DNA of 64,000 nt from Palsa-948 sp964481195 (GCA_964481195.1 CAYZTB010000001.1:81472-145471), one strand, 5' to 3'; numbered from the stretch's first letter, positions 45,101 to 53,850 are shown. Program-made: numbers and translations. The notes: generated by a model not told the origin, from the sequence alone.

Positions 45101-45785
45101 GTAAAATATCGTGAGCATTTGAATCTTCAATATTTACATAGTGCGTATCGTTTGAAGCAATAACTTTTACCTTGTGTTTTTTTGCAAAACGCAATAAAAC
45201 CTCATTCACTTTAATTTGCTCAGGGATGCCGTGGCGCTGAATCTCTATATAATAGTCTTCACCAAAAAGATCTAGCCACCACTTAAATATTTTCTCTGCT
45301 TCGTCTTCACTCTTATTTAATATGGCTCTAGGCACTTCAGCTGCTAAACAGCAGGTTGTTGCAATTAACCCTTTGTGATATTTTAATATTAGCTCTTTAT
45401 CAATACGAGGATACTTACCATACATGCCATCCACATATCCCAAAGAGCACAGCTTTACGAGATTGGCATATCCTTCAGCATTCTTTGCCAACATCAATTG
45501 ATGACAACGAACGTCTTTATCTTCTTTAGTAAATTGTTTTCTGTATCTATCTGCAACTACATAAAATTCACAACCTACAATTGGCTTTATCGTATTGGGG
45601 TTTTCCTTTGTATTATGTTTTGAAGCTTCAGCAACAAAATTAAAAACGCCATACATGTTTCCATGATCTGTTATTGCAAGTGCCGGCATCTTGTCTTCTA
45701 CTGCCTTTTCATAAAGGGCAGAAATACCCGATGCTCCATCAAGGAGAGAATACTGAGTATGGACATGTAAATGCGAAAATTTCAT
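42129..45785 (-). CDS. dnaE: DNA polymerase III alpha subunit
   Basis: Replicative C-family polymerase, 1,218 residues. The PHP domain opens HLHVHTQYSLLDGA (5-18). Palm aspartates are seen in MPDIDTDFDDEGRQ (about 435) and LKMDFLGLKTLT (about 615). GPGRGSAAGSVVAYCTGITNIDP and the fingers region RPGPIQHIPNYIARKHG are intact, followed by the helix-hairpin region and an OB-fold near 1,060-1,130 (SFGGMISMVNHRISKTGKPFGNFTIEDY). Shape matches DnaE-type rather than PolC, with no proofreading exonuclease insertion. A TATCTTCG box lies 20 bp before the start (complement 45805-45812). Confidence 0.97.
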   Translation of the reverse strand: MKFSHLHVHTQYSLLDGASGISALYEKAVEDKMPALAITDHGNMYGVFNFVAEASKHNTKENPNTIKPIVGCEFYVVADRYRKQFTKEDKDVRCHQLMLAKNAEGYANLVKLCSLGYVDGMYGKYPRIDKELILKYHKGLIATTCCLAAEVPRAILNKSEDEAEKIFKWWLDLFGEDYYIEIQRHGIPEQIKVNEVLLRFAKKHKVKVIASNDTHYVNIEDSNAHDILLCINTGEKQSTPSAKDFSDDSLSAKGKRFAFFNNQFFLKSSDEMTKLFSDVPEAIDNTNEIVDKVEVLKLQQDIMLPNFPVPEKFQIHNKDVRLDDKTILTADTHNQWEYLKHITFEGAKKRYNEITAEIEERINFELFTIKTMGFAGYFLIVSDFIKAGRDIGVYVGPGRGSAAGSVVAYCTGITNIDPIKYNLLFERFLNPDRKSMPDIDTDFDDEGRQKVLNYVVEKYGKNQVAQIVTYGTMAAKMSIKDVSRVLDLPLNEANLLAKFVPERPGIKLKRVLQAPLTGVGSLVDKDKENLNSDEIESVKKLREIYKGNNLQANVLKEAVILEGSVRGTGVHAAGIIIAPKDISDIIPIATAKGSDLYVTQFEGTVVESAGVLKMDFLGLKTLTIMRDTLKLIKDNHGVVIDLDTIPLDDPKTFELYQRGETNGTFQFESPGMQKHLKDLKPDQFGDLIAMNALYRPGPIQHIPNYIARKHGREKISYPLPEMEEILKETYGVTVYQEQVMLLSQRLADFTKGDADVLRKAMGKKQKAVLDKMKSKFIEGASKKGFPEDKLENIWTIWETFAQYAFNKSHSTCYALVAFQTAYLKTHYPAEFMACVLTHSLSNIDKITFFMEESRRMGMPVLGPDVNESKYQFSVNKRGEIRFGLGAVKGVGEAAVSSIIEERDKNGPFIDALDFVKRVNLRAANKKTFEGMVYSGAFDSFGLHRGTYLTPGKDGIAFLELLLKWGSRVQEAKLSAHASLFGDSVDGEIPEPAIPEIEPWGNLEQLKHEREVVGFYVSGHPLDNFRIEMETFSKNKLSELRDMDKLKDKEFSFGGMISMVNHRISKTGKPFGNFTIEDYGDSHEFVLFGEDYVKHKLHMAIGYFVHIKGRVQARWTQSDMLEFKVSNMQLLSEMREKMLKSITLNVPLQDISESFINNLNELVKDNTKEKEGTCYLKINVMDSEDGIALLLPSRKVRINPDNSFLNTVQNMPNVTYKLN

Positions 45786-46087
45786 AGCAATAAGTAAAAG
45801 AGGACGAAGATAGTTAATGAGCCTTAAAGAATGAATAGTGTTAATAAAAATTGAATGTTTCTTAAAAAGCTCAAATGTTTAGAAATGAAAATATGAATAC
45901 TAAGAATAATTGCAGGTTATTAATAAGGTTAATATATATCTATTAATTAAATTCACTCATTATTGATAGCAAAAACGCATTTTATGTAGAATTTAGAAAA
46001 TATTAATATCTTTAATAAAGTAGTTATAAATCAATAAAATAGAGCCCAAGCATACTGCTCAGAATTAATAATAATATGTTTTTTTAT
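45786..46087. other. AT-rich intergenic region without a recognisable gene
   Basis: About 300 bp between the divergent dnaE and metalloprotease genes. It holds a candidate dnaE -7 box (TATCTTCG on the minus strand) near its left end. I see no ORF with coding character, no RNA fold and no strong repeat in the remainder. Confidence 0.6.
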
Positions 46088-46118
46088 TTTGTTTATTGTA
46101 TCATAATTATTACCTTTA
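46088..46118 (+). promoter_or_regulatory. Promoter of the metalloprotease gene: TTTG-N19-TACCTTTA
   Basis: TTTG (46088-46091) and TACCTTTA (46111-46118) are exactly 19 bp apart, the spacing of the Bacteroidota -33/-7 consensus; only the last base of the -7 box differs. A perfect 6-bp inverted repeat ATTACC/GGTAAT (46109-46125) overlaps the -7 box and could be an operator. The start codon is 49 bp further. Confidence 0.6.
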
Positions 46119-46167
46119 CGGTAATCAGAACTAACTAGGTTTAATAAAAATCCAAAAAAAATCACCT

Positions 46168-47448
46168 ATGAAAAAACAACTACACTCAATTATGCTTGCA
46201 GGGTTAACCCTCTTAGCTGTGCAAACAGTTTCTGCCCGCGAAGGCGAAAAAAAAGACAGAGGATGCGGTTCCATGGAATATAAGGCTATGGAAGAGAAAG
46301 CAAATCCTGCTCTAAAATCTATCAGAGAACAGCTTGAAATTGAAATGCAACATTACATGAAGAACAATCCTGCCATGTCAACTCAAGCACTTATTACAAT
46401 GCCTATTGTTTTCCATGTGGTATATAATGGAGCAGCTGAAAACGTTTCAGATAATTGTATTGCACAAACACTTATTGCTTTGAACAAAGACTTTAGAAAG
46501 CAAAATGCTGACTTTGCTACAAAGTGCCCTGCTGTTTTTCAACCAATGGCTGCTGATTGTGAGATGCAATTCTGCATGGCTACCAAAGATCCAACTGGAG
46601 CTGCTTCAAATGGCATTACTCGTACCTCTACAACTGTTGCTTCCTTTAGCACAAACAATGCTGTTAAGTACACTGCTCAAGGAGGCAAGGACGTTTGGGA
46701 CAGAAACAAATTTGTAAACCTTTGGGTTTGCGACCTTGGTAGTTCACTTTTAGGATATGGACAATTTCCGGGCGGATCTGCTGCTACGGATGGAGTTGTT
46801 TGTCATTATAAATATTTAGTTCAGTCTGGAGGTTGCGGTGCAGCACCATTCGAACTTGGAAGAACTACTGTTCACGAATTAGGTCACTTTTTTAATTTAA
46901 GACATATTTGGGGTGATGCGAATTGCGGTGATGACCAAGTTGCTGATACGCCAACTCAGCAAGGTTCAAATTTTGGTTGCCCAACATTTCCTAAAGTAAC
47001 ATGTAGCAATGGTCCAAATGGAGATATGCACGTAAACTACATGGATTATGTGGACGACAAATGCATGGTGATGTTTACCGCAGGTCAAAAAACCAGAATG
47101 GTTGCAGCGTTAAATACTTCAACTAGATCAGGGCTTCTTACTTCTGCAGCTACTAATTGTGGCGCTACCAGTATTGGAATTTCGGAAAACTATCTTAGTG
47201 ATTTAGTTTCAGTTTTTCCAAATCCATCCTCTGGAGTTTTTACCATTAATGCTTCTATTCCTAATGTATCTACTGCAGATATTATTATCTATAATGCAAT
47301 TGGTGAAGCTGTTTTAGAAAAAAGAATCACAATCAAATACGGCAACGGAGTTGAAGTGGATCTTACTGACAAACCAGAAGGAATGTATCTAATTAAATTA
47401 AAAACTTCTGAAGGAGTTGTAACTAAACAAATTGTTATCAGTAAATAA
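46168..47448 (+). CDS. Secreted M43-type zinc metalloprotease with T9SS type A tail
   Basis: A 426-residue protein: signal peptide about 1-23 (TVSAR), then a cysteine-rich metzincin domain. The zinc motif HELGHFFNLRH spans 236-246 with GD after it, and the Met-turn is VNYMDYVDD near 290. This is the pappalysin-like M43 pattern. The last ~75 residues are a type A sorting domain (VFPNPSSGVFTINA, YNAIGEAVLEKR, EGMYLIKLKT, KQIVISK). It would be exported by T9SS and act outside the cell. A terminator follows 15 bp after the stop. Confidence 0.93.
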   Translation: MKKQLHSIMLAGLTLLAVQTVSAREGEKKDRGCGSMEYKAMEEKANPALKSIREQLEIEMQHYMKNNPAMSTQALITMPIVFHVVYNGAAENVSDNCIAQTLIALNKDFRKQNADFATKCPAVFQPMAADCEMQFCMATKDPTGAASNGITRTSTTVASFSTNNAVKYTAQGGKDVWDRNKFVNLWVCDLGSSLLGYGQFPGGSAATDGVVCHYKYLVQSGGCGAAPFELGRTTVHELGHFFNLRHIWGDANCGDDQVADTPTQQGSNFGCPTFPKVTCSNGPNGDMHVNYMDYVDDKCMVMFTAGQKTRMVAALNTSTRSGLLTSAATNCGATSIGISENYLSDLVSVFPNPSSGVFTINASIPNVSTADIIIYNAIGEAVLEKRITIKYGNGVEVDLTDKPEGMYLIKLKTSEGVVTKQIVISK

Positions 47449-47463
47449 TTTTTTTATTCTTAA

Positions 47464-47497
47464 AAAAAAACCCTCTGAATATTCAGGGGGTTTTTTA
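47464..47497 (+). terminator. Intrinsic terminator after the metalloprotease gene
   Basis: Inverted repeat CCCTCTGAA/TTCAGGGGG with A-run before and T-run after, immediately downstream of the stop and upstream of the next promoter box. Confidence 0.87.
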
Positions 47498-47500
47498 TTT

Positions 47501-47508
47501 TATATTTG
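47501..47508 (+). promoter_or_regulatory. Candidate -7 promoter box TATATTTG for mqnE
   Basis: A TAnnTTTG match just after the terminator and 15 bp before ATG 47524. Confidence 0.5.
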
Positions 47509-47523
47509 TTGAATACTTTTTTT

Positions 47524-48660
47524 ATGAATACCCTTTTATCGATAATTGAAAAATCCCCTTCCTCTCTTCAATCAATAGCTCATAAAGTTGTAGCAGGAAG
47601 TCGAATTTCATCTGAAGAGGGAATTGTATTATATAAGGAAGGAGAATTAGCATTTGTTGGAGCTCTAGCTAATTTTATAAGAGAAAATAAAAATGGGAAC
47701 TATACATTTTTCAATCGCAACTTACATATAGAACCGACTAATCTTTGCGTTTTTGATTGCAAATTTTGCTCCTACTCTCGGTTATTAAAACAGAAAAGCG
47801 ATTCCGATTCTTGGGAAATGACTGCTGAACAAATGCTAGATGCTGTTAAAAAAATGGATCAAGATATTACGGAGGTTCACATTGTTGGAGGAGTTCATCC
47901 AAAAATGGACTTGTATTATTTTGCAGATTTAATTAAGCAGATAAAAAAATATAGATCCGATTTACATGTTAAAGCCTTTACTGCTGTTGAATTGGAGTAT
48001 ATGTTTAGAAAAGCTAAAGTATCTTATGCTGAAGGGATGAGAATATTAAAAGAAAGTGGCTTAGGCTCAATCCCTGGTGGAGGTGCAGAAATATTTGATA
48101 CTACTATAAGAAAACAGATTTGTGAAGACAAATGTACATCGGAGCAATGGCTGGAATTACACGAAGTAGCACACCTACAGGGTATTCATTCAAATGCTAC
48201 GATGTTGTATGGACATATTGAATCTTTTGAGCATCGGATAGATCATATGAATCGATTACGAAACTTGCAGGATAAAAGTCAAGGCTTTAATTGCTTCATT
48301 CCGCTTAAATACCGAAATTCTAATAATCAAATGTCACATATCTCTGAAGTAAGCGTCATTGAAGACTTAAGAAACTATGCTATTTCAAGGATATTTATGG
48401 ATAATTTCGCTCATTTAAAGGCTTATTGGCCAATGATCGGCAAAAATACTGCTCAACTATCCTTACAATTTGGGGTAGATGATTTAGATGGAACTATCAA
48501 TGATTCTACTAAAATCTACTCCATGGCAGGGGCTGAAGACCAAAATCCATCTATGTCGACAGAAGAAATAGTAGAAATGATTACTCAGAACGGCCGAGTG
48601 CCTGCAGAGCGCGATACTTTATATAACGTTATTAAAGAGTATAGCCTACAAGCAAATTGA
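47524..48660 (+). CDS. mqnE: Aminofutalosine synthase (radical SAM)
   Basis: A 378-residue radical-SAM enzyme of the CofH/MqnE group. The cluster motif is CVFDCKFCSY (CxxxCxxC) following NLHIEPTNL; further segments HIVGGVHPKMD, KAFTAVELEYM, SIPGGGAEIFD and NATMLYGHIES fit MqnE better than MqnC as I know them. It would make 6-amino-6-deoxyfutalosine in the futalosine menaquinone route. ATG 47524 is preferred over an in-frame TTG at 47506 that lies in the promoter box. No other mqn genes are in the window. Confidence 0.85.
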   Translation: MNTLLSIIEKSPSSLQSIAHKVVAGSRISSEEGIVLYKEGELAFVGALANFIRENKNGNYTFFNRNLHIEPTNLCVFDCKFCSYSRLLKQKSDSDSWEMTAEQMLDAVKKMDQDITEVHIVGGVHPKMDLYYFADLIKQIKKYRSDLHVKAFTAVELEYMFRKAKVSYAEGMRILKESGLGSIPGGGAEIFDTTIRKQICEDKCTSEQWLELHEVAHLQGIHSNATMLYGHIESFEHRIDHMNRLRNLQDKSQGFNCFIPLKYRNSNNQMSHISEVSVIEDLRNYAISRIFMDNFAHLKAYWPMIGKNTAQLSLQFGVDDLDGTINDSTKIYSMAGAEDQNPSMSTEEIVEMITQNGRVPAERDTLYNVIKEYSLQAN

Positions 48661-48728
48661 GCTTTAAAATGAAGGCTTTCTTTCTGTATTTTCAGGTATT
48701 TTGATAGATTATACTATGAAAATATTTT

Positions 48729-48736
48729 TATCTTTG
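48729..48736 (+). promoter_or_regulatory. Candidate -7 promoter box TATCTTTG for rpsT
   Basis: A full TAnnTTTG match 29 bp before the S20 ATG. A TTTG lies 25 bp upstream, longer than the usual spacing. Confidence 0.5.
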
Positions 48737-48765
48737 CCACCCTTAATAATAGATAACTAAATAAA

Positions 48766-49020
48766 ATGGCAAATCATAAATCAGCTAAAAAACGCATTCG
48801 CGCTAGCGAATCAAAACGCTCTCGTAATCGAATTCGCAAAAACGGTCTAAAGACAGTATTGAAGAAACTACGTGTGAATAAAGATAAAAAATCTGCTACT
48901 GAACAATTAGTTTCTGCAGCGTCTTTACTTGATAAGTTAGCAAAAACTAATTTAATTCATAAAAATAAGGCTGCTAACTTAAAATCAAAACTTACTAAAA
49001 TGGTTAATGCTATTAAATAG
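48766..49020 (+). CDS. rpsT: 30S ribosomal protein S20
   Basis: An 84-residue, strongly basic, all-helical protein with the S20 opening ANHKSAKKRIRASESKRSRNR and the ending KAANLKSKLTKMVNAIK. It binds 16S rRNA at the base of the small subunit. It has its own promoter candidate and terminator, so it is probably transcribed alone. Confidence 0.97.
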   Translation: MANHKSAKKRIRASESKRSRNRIRKNGLKTVLKKLRVNKDKKSATEQLVSAASLLDKLAKTNLIHKNKAANLKSKLTKMVNAIK

Positions 49021-49039
49021 CATTCTCTAAACTATATTC

Positions 49040-49073
49040 AAATCCCTTCGATTAAAATTGGAGGGATTTTTTT
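49040..49073 (+). terminator. Intrinsic terminator after rpsT
   Basis: Ten-base-pair stem (AAATCCCTTC with GGAGGGATTT, one G-T pair) around a 10-nt loop, then a run of T residues, 19 bp after the S20 stop. Confidence 0.87.
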
Positions 49074-49090
49074 ATTTACATTCGTTAATA

Positions 49091-49789
49091 ATGGAAGAAT
49101 CCTTAAAATCTCTTACTATTAAAAATTGGGCCGAAGAAGATCGTCCACGAGAGAAGTTAATCCTTAAAGGAAGACACATACTTACTGATGCCGAGCTGAT
49201 TGCGATATTAATTGGATCTGGATCCAAAAAAGAAACTGCCGTGGATCTTTCTAAAAGGATACTTGGTGAGTTTGGAAACAGCTTAAATGAAATCGCTAAA
49301 CTATCTGTTAAGGACCTAGAAAAATTTAATGGCATAGGAGAAGCAAAAGCAATCACTATCGTTGCAGCACTAGAGCTTGGTCGAAGAAGAAAAGAATCCG
49401 AGATAACTAAAAGAGAAAAGATTTTATCAAGTAATGATATTTACAGAATTTTATATCCCGTATTTTTAGATTTGCCTCACGAAGAGTTTCATGTGCTATT
49501 GTTAAATCGCTCTAATGCTGTAATACGAAAAGAATTCATCAGCAGAGGAGGAGTATCTGGCACTATAGTGGACCCGAAAATTGTATTTAAAATTGCTCTG
49601 CAATATTTAGCTAGCTCCATTATTCTTTGCCACAATCATCCATCGGGCAATTTAAAACCTAGTGAGCAAGATTTATCACTTACAAAAAAATTAAAAGCTG
49701 CCGGACAACTTTTGGAAATTCCAATTTTAGATCACCTAATAATTACAGATTCCGAATATTTTAGTTTTGCTGATGAAGGATTGATGTAG
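49091..49789 (+). CDS. radC: RadC/JAB domain protein
   Basis: A 232-residue protein with N-terminal helix-hairpin-helix (FNGIGEAKAITIVAALELGRR, about 79-99) and a C-terminal JAMM metal site HNHPSGNLKPSEQD (181-194). ATG 49091 (MEESLKS) is chosen over 49058, which lies in the preceding terminator. A TACATTCG box ends 6 bp before it. Named a DNA-repair protein by tradition; the biochemical role is unsettled. Confidence 0.93.
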   Translation: MEESLKSLTIKNWAEEDRPREKLILKGRHILTDAELIAILIGSGSKKETAVDLSKRILGEFGNSLNEIAKLSVKDLEKFNGIGEAKAITIVAALELGRRRKESEITKREKILSSNDIYRILYPVFLDLPHEEFHVLLLNRSNAVIRKEFISRGGVSGTIVDPKIVFKIALQYLASSIILCHNHPSGNLKPSEQDLSLTKKLKAAGQLLEIPILDHLIITDSEYFSFADEGLM

Positions 49790-49819
49790 GTTTTATTCTT
49801 CACATTACATTGCACACAA

Positions 49820-50977
49820 ATGATTAAAATAGTTACCATAATAGGCGCCAGACCACAATTTATTAAAGCTGCCGCAATTAGTCGAGCAATCCAAACATCT
49901 TTCTCAAAAAAAATAACTGAAATACTAGTCCATACTGGTCAGCATTATGACAGCAACATGTCTTCCATCTTTTTTGAAGAAATGGGCATTCCAAAAGAAA
50001 ATTACAATTTACAGGTTGGCTCTGGATCTCATGCCGCACAAACCGCATCCATGATAAATGGGATTGAAGAAATATTAATCAAAGAAAATCCTGCCTGCGT
50101 AGTATTGTACGGAGATACTAATTCAACTTTGGCAGGTGCAGTTGCTGCAGCTAAACTTCTAATTCCTATAATTCACATAGAAGCTGGATTACGGTCTTTC
50201 AACAAAAGCATGCCTGAAGAAATTAATAGAATTGTTTGCGATCAATGCGCGACTCTTCTGTTTTCACCTACAAAAACCGGCATAGATAATCTTATAGATG
50301 AAGGGTTTAATACCTGGAATGAAAAATCAAATTTAAAACCATCTGCTGACCATCCACGCATATATCATTGCGGGGATGTGATGTACGACAATGCGCTATA
50401 TTTTTCGCAAATAGCTGAAAAGAAACCCGGTATTCTAAAAAAATATAATTTAGAAACCGGCAATTACATATTAGCTACTATTCATCGAAACAACAACACC
50501 GATTCTCCAGAAAGAATTAACGCAATATTTAATGCCCTCAATAAATTTTCTGTCGAAAATAATATCAAAATCGTTCTGCCTATGCACCCTCGTACGGGTA
50601 AAATACTTGAAAGCAACTTAGACACTACTCTCCTTTCTGCAATACGTTCTAATACAAATTTCTTGTTGATACCCCCTGCTTCATTTTTTGAAATGATGGT
50701 GCTAGAAAAAAACTGTAAGTTAATTTGCACAGACTCGGGTGGCGTCCAAAAAGAAGCATTTTTCTTTCAAAAACCTTGCATTATATTAAGGTCTGAAACA
50801 GAATGGATAGAGTTAGTAGAATGCGGAACTGCTATATTAGTAGACGCTGATGAAATAAGGATTCTTCAAGCATTTTCTGATTTTAAATCAAAAAGTGGGA
50901 TGACATTCCCTTCTTTATTTGGTGACGGTCGCGCAGCTGACTTTATATGCCAAGAAATTATTGATACTTTTTCTTAG
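49820..50977 (+). CDS. wecB: UDP-N-acetylglucosamine 2-epimerase, non-hydrolysing
   Basis: Interconverts UDP-GlcNAc and UDP-ManNAc for surface polysaccharide. At 385 residues it has the normal length. Motifs: IIGARPQFIKAAAIS at the N-terminus, TGQHYDSNMS, YGDTNSTLAGAVAA, HIEAGLRSFNKSMPEEINR, ATIHRNNNTDSPER and DSGGVQKEAFF. The next gene begins 19 bp after its stop. Confidence 0.92.
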   Translation: MIKIVTIIGARPQFIKAAAISRAIQTSFSKKITEILVHTGQHYDSNMSSIFFEEMGIPKENYNLQVGSGSHAAQTASMINGIEEILIKENPACVVLYGDTNSTLAGAVAAAKLLIPIIHIEAGLRSFNKSMPEEINRIVCDQCATLLFSPTKTGIDNLIDEGFNTWNEKSNLKPSADHPRIYHCGDVMYDNALYFSQIAEKKPGILKKYNLETGNYILATIHRNNNTDSPERINAIFNALNKFSVENNIKIVLPMHPRTGKILESNLDTTLLSAIRSNTNFLLIPPASFFEMMVLEKNCKLICTDSGGVQKEAFFFQKPCIILRSETEWIELVECGTAILVDADEIRILQAFSDFKSKSGMTFPSLFGDGRAADFICQEIIDTFS

Positions 50978-50996
50978 ATACATTCGTTCAAAAGCT

Positions 50997-52274
50997 ATGA
51001 TCCTAATTTACACACATCAAATAACTAATAGAATCAAGTATACTTTTGATTTAATCTTTAATTCCATACTTGGAGCAGAGCTAAGCTTTACTTCTGATAC
51101 TCAAACTTTCGAAAATTACACAGGCGCAAAACTTAGCTATACAATAAAGTCAATCAATAATGAATTACATTTCCCGAGTGCAGATTTACTTTTTTCTGAA
51201 GGCGTAAACCAAAATGCATTAACCTATATGTCTGATAGTGATTTTATAAATACTATAGACCCATTTGCATTTTGTTTTATAATGGCTACGAGGTACGAAG
51301 AATACCTACCCTTTTTACCTGACAACCACAATCGTTTTTCAGCAATAAACTCTATTGCCTACAAAAATAACTACTTGCTAAAGCCAGTTGTAAATATCTT
51401 GGCAGAAAAAATAAAAAAAGAACTGCTGAAATCATTCCCAAACATAAATTTTCCTGAAAAAGAATATTCTTATTTACCAACGATTGATATTGATAATGCA
51501 TACGCCTATCAGGGCAAGAGCTTAACCAGAACGATTGGAGGATATATTAGAGCTATATCAAAATCCGATAAGGCTGATGTAACAAAAAGACTGTATGTTC
51601 TTAGAGGAAAAGAGAAAGACCCATACGACACGTATGAATATCAAATGTTGCTTCATGATAAATATAATTTAAAACCAATCTATTTTTTCTTGCTTGGTGA
51701 TTGGGCTACAAATGACAAGAACTTGCCATTCGACAATCAGCAAATGCAATCTTTAATAAAAAAATTAAAAATAAATTCAGGAATAGGGATTCATCCTTCT
51801 TATGCATCAAATAGTGATTCTAAAAAAATAATAAAAGAAAAAGGCAGACTAGAAAAAATTACTAATCAAATTGTTGTAAATAGCAGGCAACATTTTTTAA
51901 TGCTCCGCTTTCCCGATACTTACAGAAATCTTATACAAGCAGGTATTACAGATGATTATACGATGGGCTATGCTGATGCTCTTGGATTTAGATCTGGCCT
52001 ATGTTGTCCTTATAAATTTTATGATTTAGTAAATGAAAAAGAGACGGCACTAACCATCCATCCATTTGCAGTCATGGACGGCACGTTGAATTCTTATTTA
52101 AAATTAAGTCCTGAAAATGCAATTGAAGAAGTAAAAAAAGTGATAGCAGAAACAAAAAAAGTAAATGGAGAATTCATATCCATATGGCACAATGAAACAT
52201 TAAGTGATTGGAGAGAATGGAAAGGTTGGAAATTATTTTATGAAGAAGTACTAAAAGCAGCAACGCCTTCTTAA
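50997..52274 (+). CDS. Polysaccharide deacetylase-like protein
   Basis: A 425-residue cytoplasmic-looking protein. ATG 50997 (MILIYTHQI) is chosen; the longer frame from 50919 lies inside wecB. The N-terminal ~130 residues are a domain I associate with Bacteroidota deacetylases (YTHQITNRIKYTFDLIFNSILG). The C-terminal part has NodB-like elements: TIDIDNAYAY, GIGIHPSY, DDYTMGYADALGFRSG and the late ISIWHNETLSD. The catalytic HxxxH is not fully obvious, so activity is unproven. It fits a surface-glycan group with wecB and the following gene (1 bp away). Confidence 0.8.
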   Translation: MILIYTHQITNRIKYTFDLIFNSILGAELSFTSDTQTFENYTGAKLSYTIKSINNELHFPSADLLFSEGVNQNALTYMSDSDFINTIDPFAFCFIMATRYEEYLPFLPDNHNRFSAINSIAYKNNYLLKPVVNILAEKIKKELLKSFPNINFPEKEYSYLPTIDIDNAYAYQGKSLTRTIGGYIRAISKSDKADVTKRLYVLRGKEKDPYDTYEYQMLLHDKYNLKPIYFFLLGDWATNDKNLPFDNQQMQSLIKKLKINSGIGIHPSYASNSDSKKIIKEKGRLEKITNQIVVNSRQHFLMLRFPDTYRNLIQAGITDDYTMGYADALGFRSGLCCPYKFYDLVNEKETALTIHPFAVMDGTLNSYLKLSPENAIEEVKKVIAETKKVNGEFISIWHNETLSDWREWKGWKLFYEEVLKAATPS

Positions 52275-52275
52275 G

Positions 52276-53184
52276 ATGATACAATTTTTAACTCATAAAG
52301 AAATTGATAAGAAAAAATGGGATAAGGCTATAGATCAATCTACAAACAAGTTAGTTTACGCCTACTCTTGGTACTTGGATATAGTTTCTCCCAATTGGAA
52401 TGCTCTTATTCAGAATAATTACGAAACGGTAATGCCTCTTACAGGAAATAAAAAATATGGCATTGAATACCTCTATCCACCATACTTTGCCCAACAACTT
52501 GGTGTTTTCTCAATCAAAGAGCTATCTAAAGAGTTAGTTCAAGAAATGCTTGAATCTATACCTGAGAAATATAAATTTATTGAGACAAATTTAAATACCC
52601 AAAACACTTTTAACTTAGGCGGATATAAAATAAAAAATAACTGCAATATTGAACTTACATTAAATTCAGACTATTCATTACTTCACAAAAAATACTCCGA
52701 AGACACTAAGCGTAATATTAAAAAATCAGGAAAACATAGTTTAGAAATAAAAAAAAATGTATCTCCCGAAAAACTGATTCATCTTTTCAGAAAAAATATT
52801 GGTAAGAAAATCAATAACCTTACAGATAAAAACTACAAAGTACTTCTTGAATTAATTACTAGATGTATTGACAAAAAATATGCAGAGGCGTGGGGTGCTT
52901 TTTCTGAAAATAAATTATGCGCTGGAGTGGTTTGGCTCAGTAAGGGAAACCGAAGCATATTTTTATTTTCTGCAACCAATGAAGTGGCTAAAAAAAATGG
53001 CGCAATGTTTTATTTGATAGATACATTTATTAAAGAGAATGCTACTAAAAACAGTATTCTTGATTTTGAAGGCTCCAACCTTCCAGGCTTAGCTAGATTT
53101 TACAAAGGATTTGGTTCTTCAGAAAAAGTATATTTACAAATTAGAAAAAATAACTTACCAAAGCTAGTACGTTGGATTAAGTAA
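52276..53184 (+). CDS. GNAT/FemAB-like acyltransferase of unknown substrate
   Basis: A 302-residue protein resembling GNAT-fold acyltransferases of the FemAB/BioF2-like type: LVYAYSWYLDIVSPNWNALI at the start, YSEDTKRNIKKSGKHSLEIKK in the middle, and a late GNAT-like SATNEVAKKNGAMFYLIDTFIKENATKNSILDFEGSNLPGLARFYKGFGS. It begins 1 bp after the deacetylase stop, so the two probably act on the same product. Substrate unknown. Confidence 0.72.
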   Translation: MIQFLTHKEIDKKKWDKAIDQSTNKLVYAYSWYLDIVSPNWNALIQNNYETVMPLTGNKKYGIEYLYPPYFAQQLGVFSIKELSKELVQEMLESIPEKYKFIETNLNTQNTFNLGGYKIKNNCNIELTLNSDYSLLHKKYSEDTKRNIKKSGKHSLEIKKNVSPEKLIHLFRKNIGKKINNLTDKNYKVLLELITRCIDKKYAEAWGAFSENKLCAGVVWLSKGNRSIFLFSATNEVAKKNGAMFYLIDTFIKENATKNSILDFEGSNLPGLARFYKGFGSSEKVYLQIRKNNLPKLVRWIK

Positions 53185-53199
53185 TTAAAAAAATAACAT

Positions 53200-53847
53200 A
53201 TGATATACGAATTAGGCAAAGAAAATTCCATTCTCAATCAGTTTATTGCTGAAATGCGCGATGAAGAAATACAAAAAGACAGCATGCGCTTTCGAAGAAA
53301 TTTAGAACGTGCCGGGGAGATATGCGCTTATGAGATAAGTAAAAAATTAGAATGGGCACCCAAAGAAGTTACTACGCCATTAGGCGTATCTAACGTATCT
53401 GTATTAAAACAACAGCCTGTAATTGCTACCATTCTCAGGGCTGGACTACCTTTCCATCAAGGTATGTTAAATTATTTTGACCGAGCAGAAAACGCATTTA
53501 TTTCTGCCTACCGAAAGCATCATCCGGATGGAAGTTTTGAAGTTCAGGTAGAATATATGGCTTGCCCTGATTTAAATGGAAAAACATTAATCTTATGCGA
53601 CCCTATGATGGCATCGGGACAATCTATAGAATTAGTATTTAAAGCATTAAAAAGAAATGGCATTCCCAAACACATTCACGTTGTTTCATTATTAGCTAGC
53701 GAAGATGGGGTGGCCTATGTAAAGAAACATTTATCTACTAATGTCACTATGTGGGTTTGTGCAATTGACGAAGAACTCACATCGCAAGCTTACATCGTTC
53801 CCGGATTGGGAGATGCAGGAGATTTAGCATTTGGCGATAAGCTATAA
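53200..53847 (+). CDS. upp: Uracil phosphoribosyltransferase
   Basis: A 215-residue salvage enzyme making UMP from uracil and PRPP. The PRPP loop TLILCDPMMASGQSI is clear, along with ATILRAGLPFHQGML and the C-terminal uracil site YIVPGLGDAGDLAFG. It lies 15 bp after the acyltransferase gene and 3 bp before the next membrane-protein gene. Confidence 0.93.
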   Translation: MIYELGKENSILNQFIAEMRDEEIQKDSMRFRRNLERAGEICAYEISKKLEWAPKEVTTPLGVSNVSVLKQQPVIATILRAGLPFHQGMLNYFDRAENAFISAYRKHHPDGSFEVQVEYMACPDLNGKTLILCDPMMASGQSIELVFKALKRNGIPKHIHVVSLLASEDGVAYVKKHLSTNVTMWVCAIDEELTSQAYIVPGLGDAGDLAFGDKL

Positions 53848-53850
53848 TTT

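Noticed and set aside
50919..50996. N-terminal extension of the deacetylase
   Set aside because: It runs inside the 3' end of wecB in another frame; ATG 50997 gives the expected domain start.
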